Source: Thermobifida alba
GTDB taxonomy: Bacteria > Actinomycetota > Actinomycetes > Streptosporangiales > Streptosporangiaceae
DNA length: 64,000 bases
Assembly (NCBI RefSeq): GCF_023208015.1
Contig: NZ_CP051627.1
Location: 372,001 to 436,000, forward strand
Reading direction: 5' to 3'
Under the pieces are notes generated by a model. That model worked only from the letters and a program-made list of their open reading frames with translations. It had not been told where the DNA came from and searched no databases. Position numbers and translations under genes: made by a program. How positions within the stretch are numbered: the stretch's first letter is position 1; every line of letters begins with the position of its first letter. Below, in pieces: positions 63,371 to 64,000 of this stretch.

Positions 63371-63973
63371 TTGTCTGAGCGACGGCTGCCACCAGGGCAG
63401 TATGTGCCGAGCGGATGGCCCGCGGTGCACTACGGCCCGGTGCCGCGGTTCCGCCCGCACCGCTGGGACCTGCAGGTCTACGGCGCCACGGCGGACGCGA
63501 AGCGGTACCGGTGGGACTGGGCCGGGTTCCGGGAGCTGCCGTGTGTCGACGTGGTCGCCGACTTCCACTGTGTGACCAGGTTCACGATCACCGACGTCCG
63601 GTGGCGGGGGGTGGCCGCGTCCACCCTGGCGGAGCTCGCCCCGCCGGCTGAGGACGCGACCCACGTCATGGTCTGGGCCGAGTACGGCTACAGCGCCAAT
63701 CTGCGCATGGACGACTTCCTCCGCCCCGACGTACTGCTGGCCACGCACCGTGACGGCGAACCGCTGGCCCCCCAGCACGGCCATCCGGTGCGTCTGGTCG
63801 TGCCGCACCTGTACGGCTGGAAGAGCGTGAAGTGGGTGCGCGCCATCGAGTACATGACCGCCGACCGGCGCGGGTTCTGGGAGGAGCGCGGCTACCACAA
63901 CCGCGCCGACCCGTGGTCCGAGCAGCGCTACTCCTACCAGGAGGATCCCGGGGACGGGCCCCCGCTGGACTGA
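63371..63973 (+). CDS. Molybdopterin-dependent (sulfite oxidase-like) oxidoreductase
   Basis: 200 aa, a single Mo-cofactor domain without dimerisation or heme domains. The Mo-ligand Cys is in DFHCVTRFTITDVRWRGV, with later WAEYGYSANLRMDDF, HGHPVRLVVPHLYGWKSVKWV and FWEERGYHNRADPW, typical of this family. No Tat signal, so cytosolic, unlike MsrP/YedY. Substrate unknown. The start is a TTG with GGGAGAAGAG upstream; homologues begin near here. It is divergent from the DAHP synthase leader. The stop codon lies inside the terminator hairpin. Confidence 0.88.
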   Translation: MSERRLPPGQYVPSGWPAVHYGPVPRFRPHRWDLQVYGATADAKRYRWDWAGFRELPCVDVVADFHCVTRFTITDVRWRGVAASTLAELAPPAEDATHVMVWAEYGYSANLRMDDFLRPDVLLATHRDGEPLAPQHGHPVRLVVPHLYGWKSVKWVRAIEYMTADRRGFWEERGYHNRADPWSEQRYSYQEDPGDGPPLD

Positions 63974-63997
63974 GCGGGAAGCGCTCAGTCCAGCGGG
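63961..63997. terminator. Terminator overlapping the stop codon
   Basis: A perfect 16-bp inverted repeat, CCCGCTGGACTGAGCG (63961-63976) with its complement (63982-63997), has a 5-nt loop. The left arm encodes the last residues and stop (TGA, 63971-63973) of the oxidoreductase gene. Confidence 0.7.
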
Positions 63998-64000
63998 AAC

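Overview
The window is about 71% GC and comes from a high-GC Gram-positive actinomycete. Many GTG starts, GTGA/ATGA stop-start overlaps, PspAA/PspAB proteins, DUF3043 and DUF4191, a CtaF-type oxidase subunit IV and a three-subunit qcrCAB complex all fit this. A secreted GH13/CBM20 alpha-amylase beside glnE, and the general protein style, suggest the Nocardiopsaceae, with Thermobifida as the closest guess. That assignment is inference. Most of the window is housekeeping sequence in an order familiar from other actinomycetes such as Streptomyces. I saw no prophage, insertion sequence, CRISPR array, rRNA or tRNA.

Layout. 1-2.3 kb: secreted alpha-amylase with a repeat-rich operator. 2.3-7.7 kb: nitrogen assimilation (glnE, glnA with a GlnR-type box) and a small multidrug transporter. 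7.7-16 kb: RDD and DUF4191 membrane proteins, lipoate synthesis (lipB-lipA), then the lipoylated E2 (sucB) and E3 (lpd) that use lipoate, and pepA. 16-18.4 kb: cobalamin lower-loop genes, including an unusual cobU fusion. 18.4-23.3 kb: an Mre11/Rad50-like nuclease-ATPase pair of the YhaO/YhaN type. 23.5-26.7 kb: a frameshifted membrane gene, a prepilin-like fusion protein, an aldo/keto reductase and DUF3043. 26.8-29.5 kb: an envelope-stress cluster (pspA, pspAA, an htpX-like protease, pspAB). 29.5-33.6 kb: glycerate kinase, erpA, a PfkB kinase, rpsD, tusA.

33.9-43.4 kb is a respiratory block: ctaC-ctaD-ctaF on the plus strand, an L,D-transpeptidase lipoprotein, then ctaE-qcrC-qcrA-qcrB on the minus strand. 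Together these encode the bc1-aa3 branch. 43.7-49.9 kb: a receiver-like protein, trpD, a single-domain AsnC/Lrp protein, a rhomboid protease, a DnaQ/UvrC-like fusion nuclease and a coiled-coil NYN protein. 50-52.7 kb: two related secreted NlpC/P60 hydrolases with matching promoters. 52.7-61 kb: acyl-CoA ligase, ROK glucokinase, two poorly known genes, a PlsC-like acyltransferase and a phosphofructokinase with PPi-type residues. 61-64 kb: thiI, DAHP synthase behind an attenuator with an aromatic-rich leader peptide, and a molybdopterin oxidoreductase.

Regulation stands out more than gene content. The best signals are the leaderless aromatic leader peptide and attenuator of the DAHP synthase gene, a perfect DasR-like palindrome on the pfkA -10, a tandem repeat filling the glucokinase promoter spacer, a four-element GlnR-type box at glnA, and a 9-bp-periodic operator at the amylase gene. 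Gene pairs are separated by perfect GC-rich hairpins, often without a U tract.
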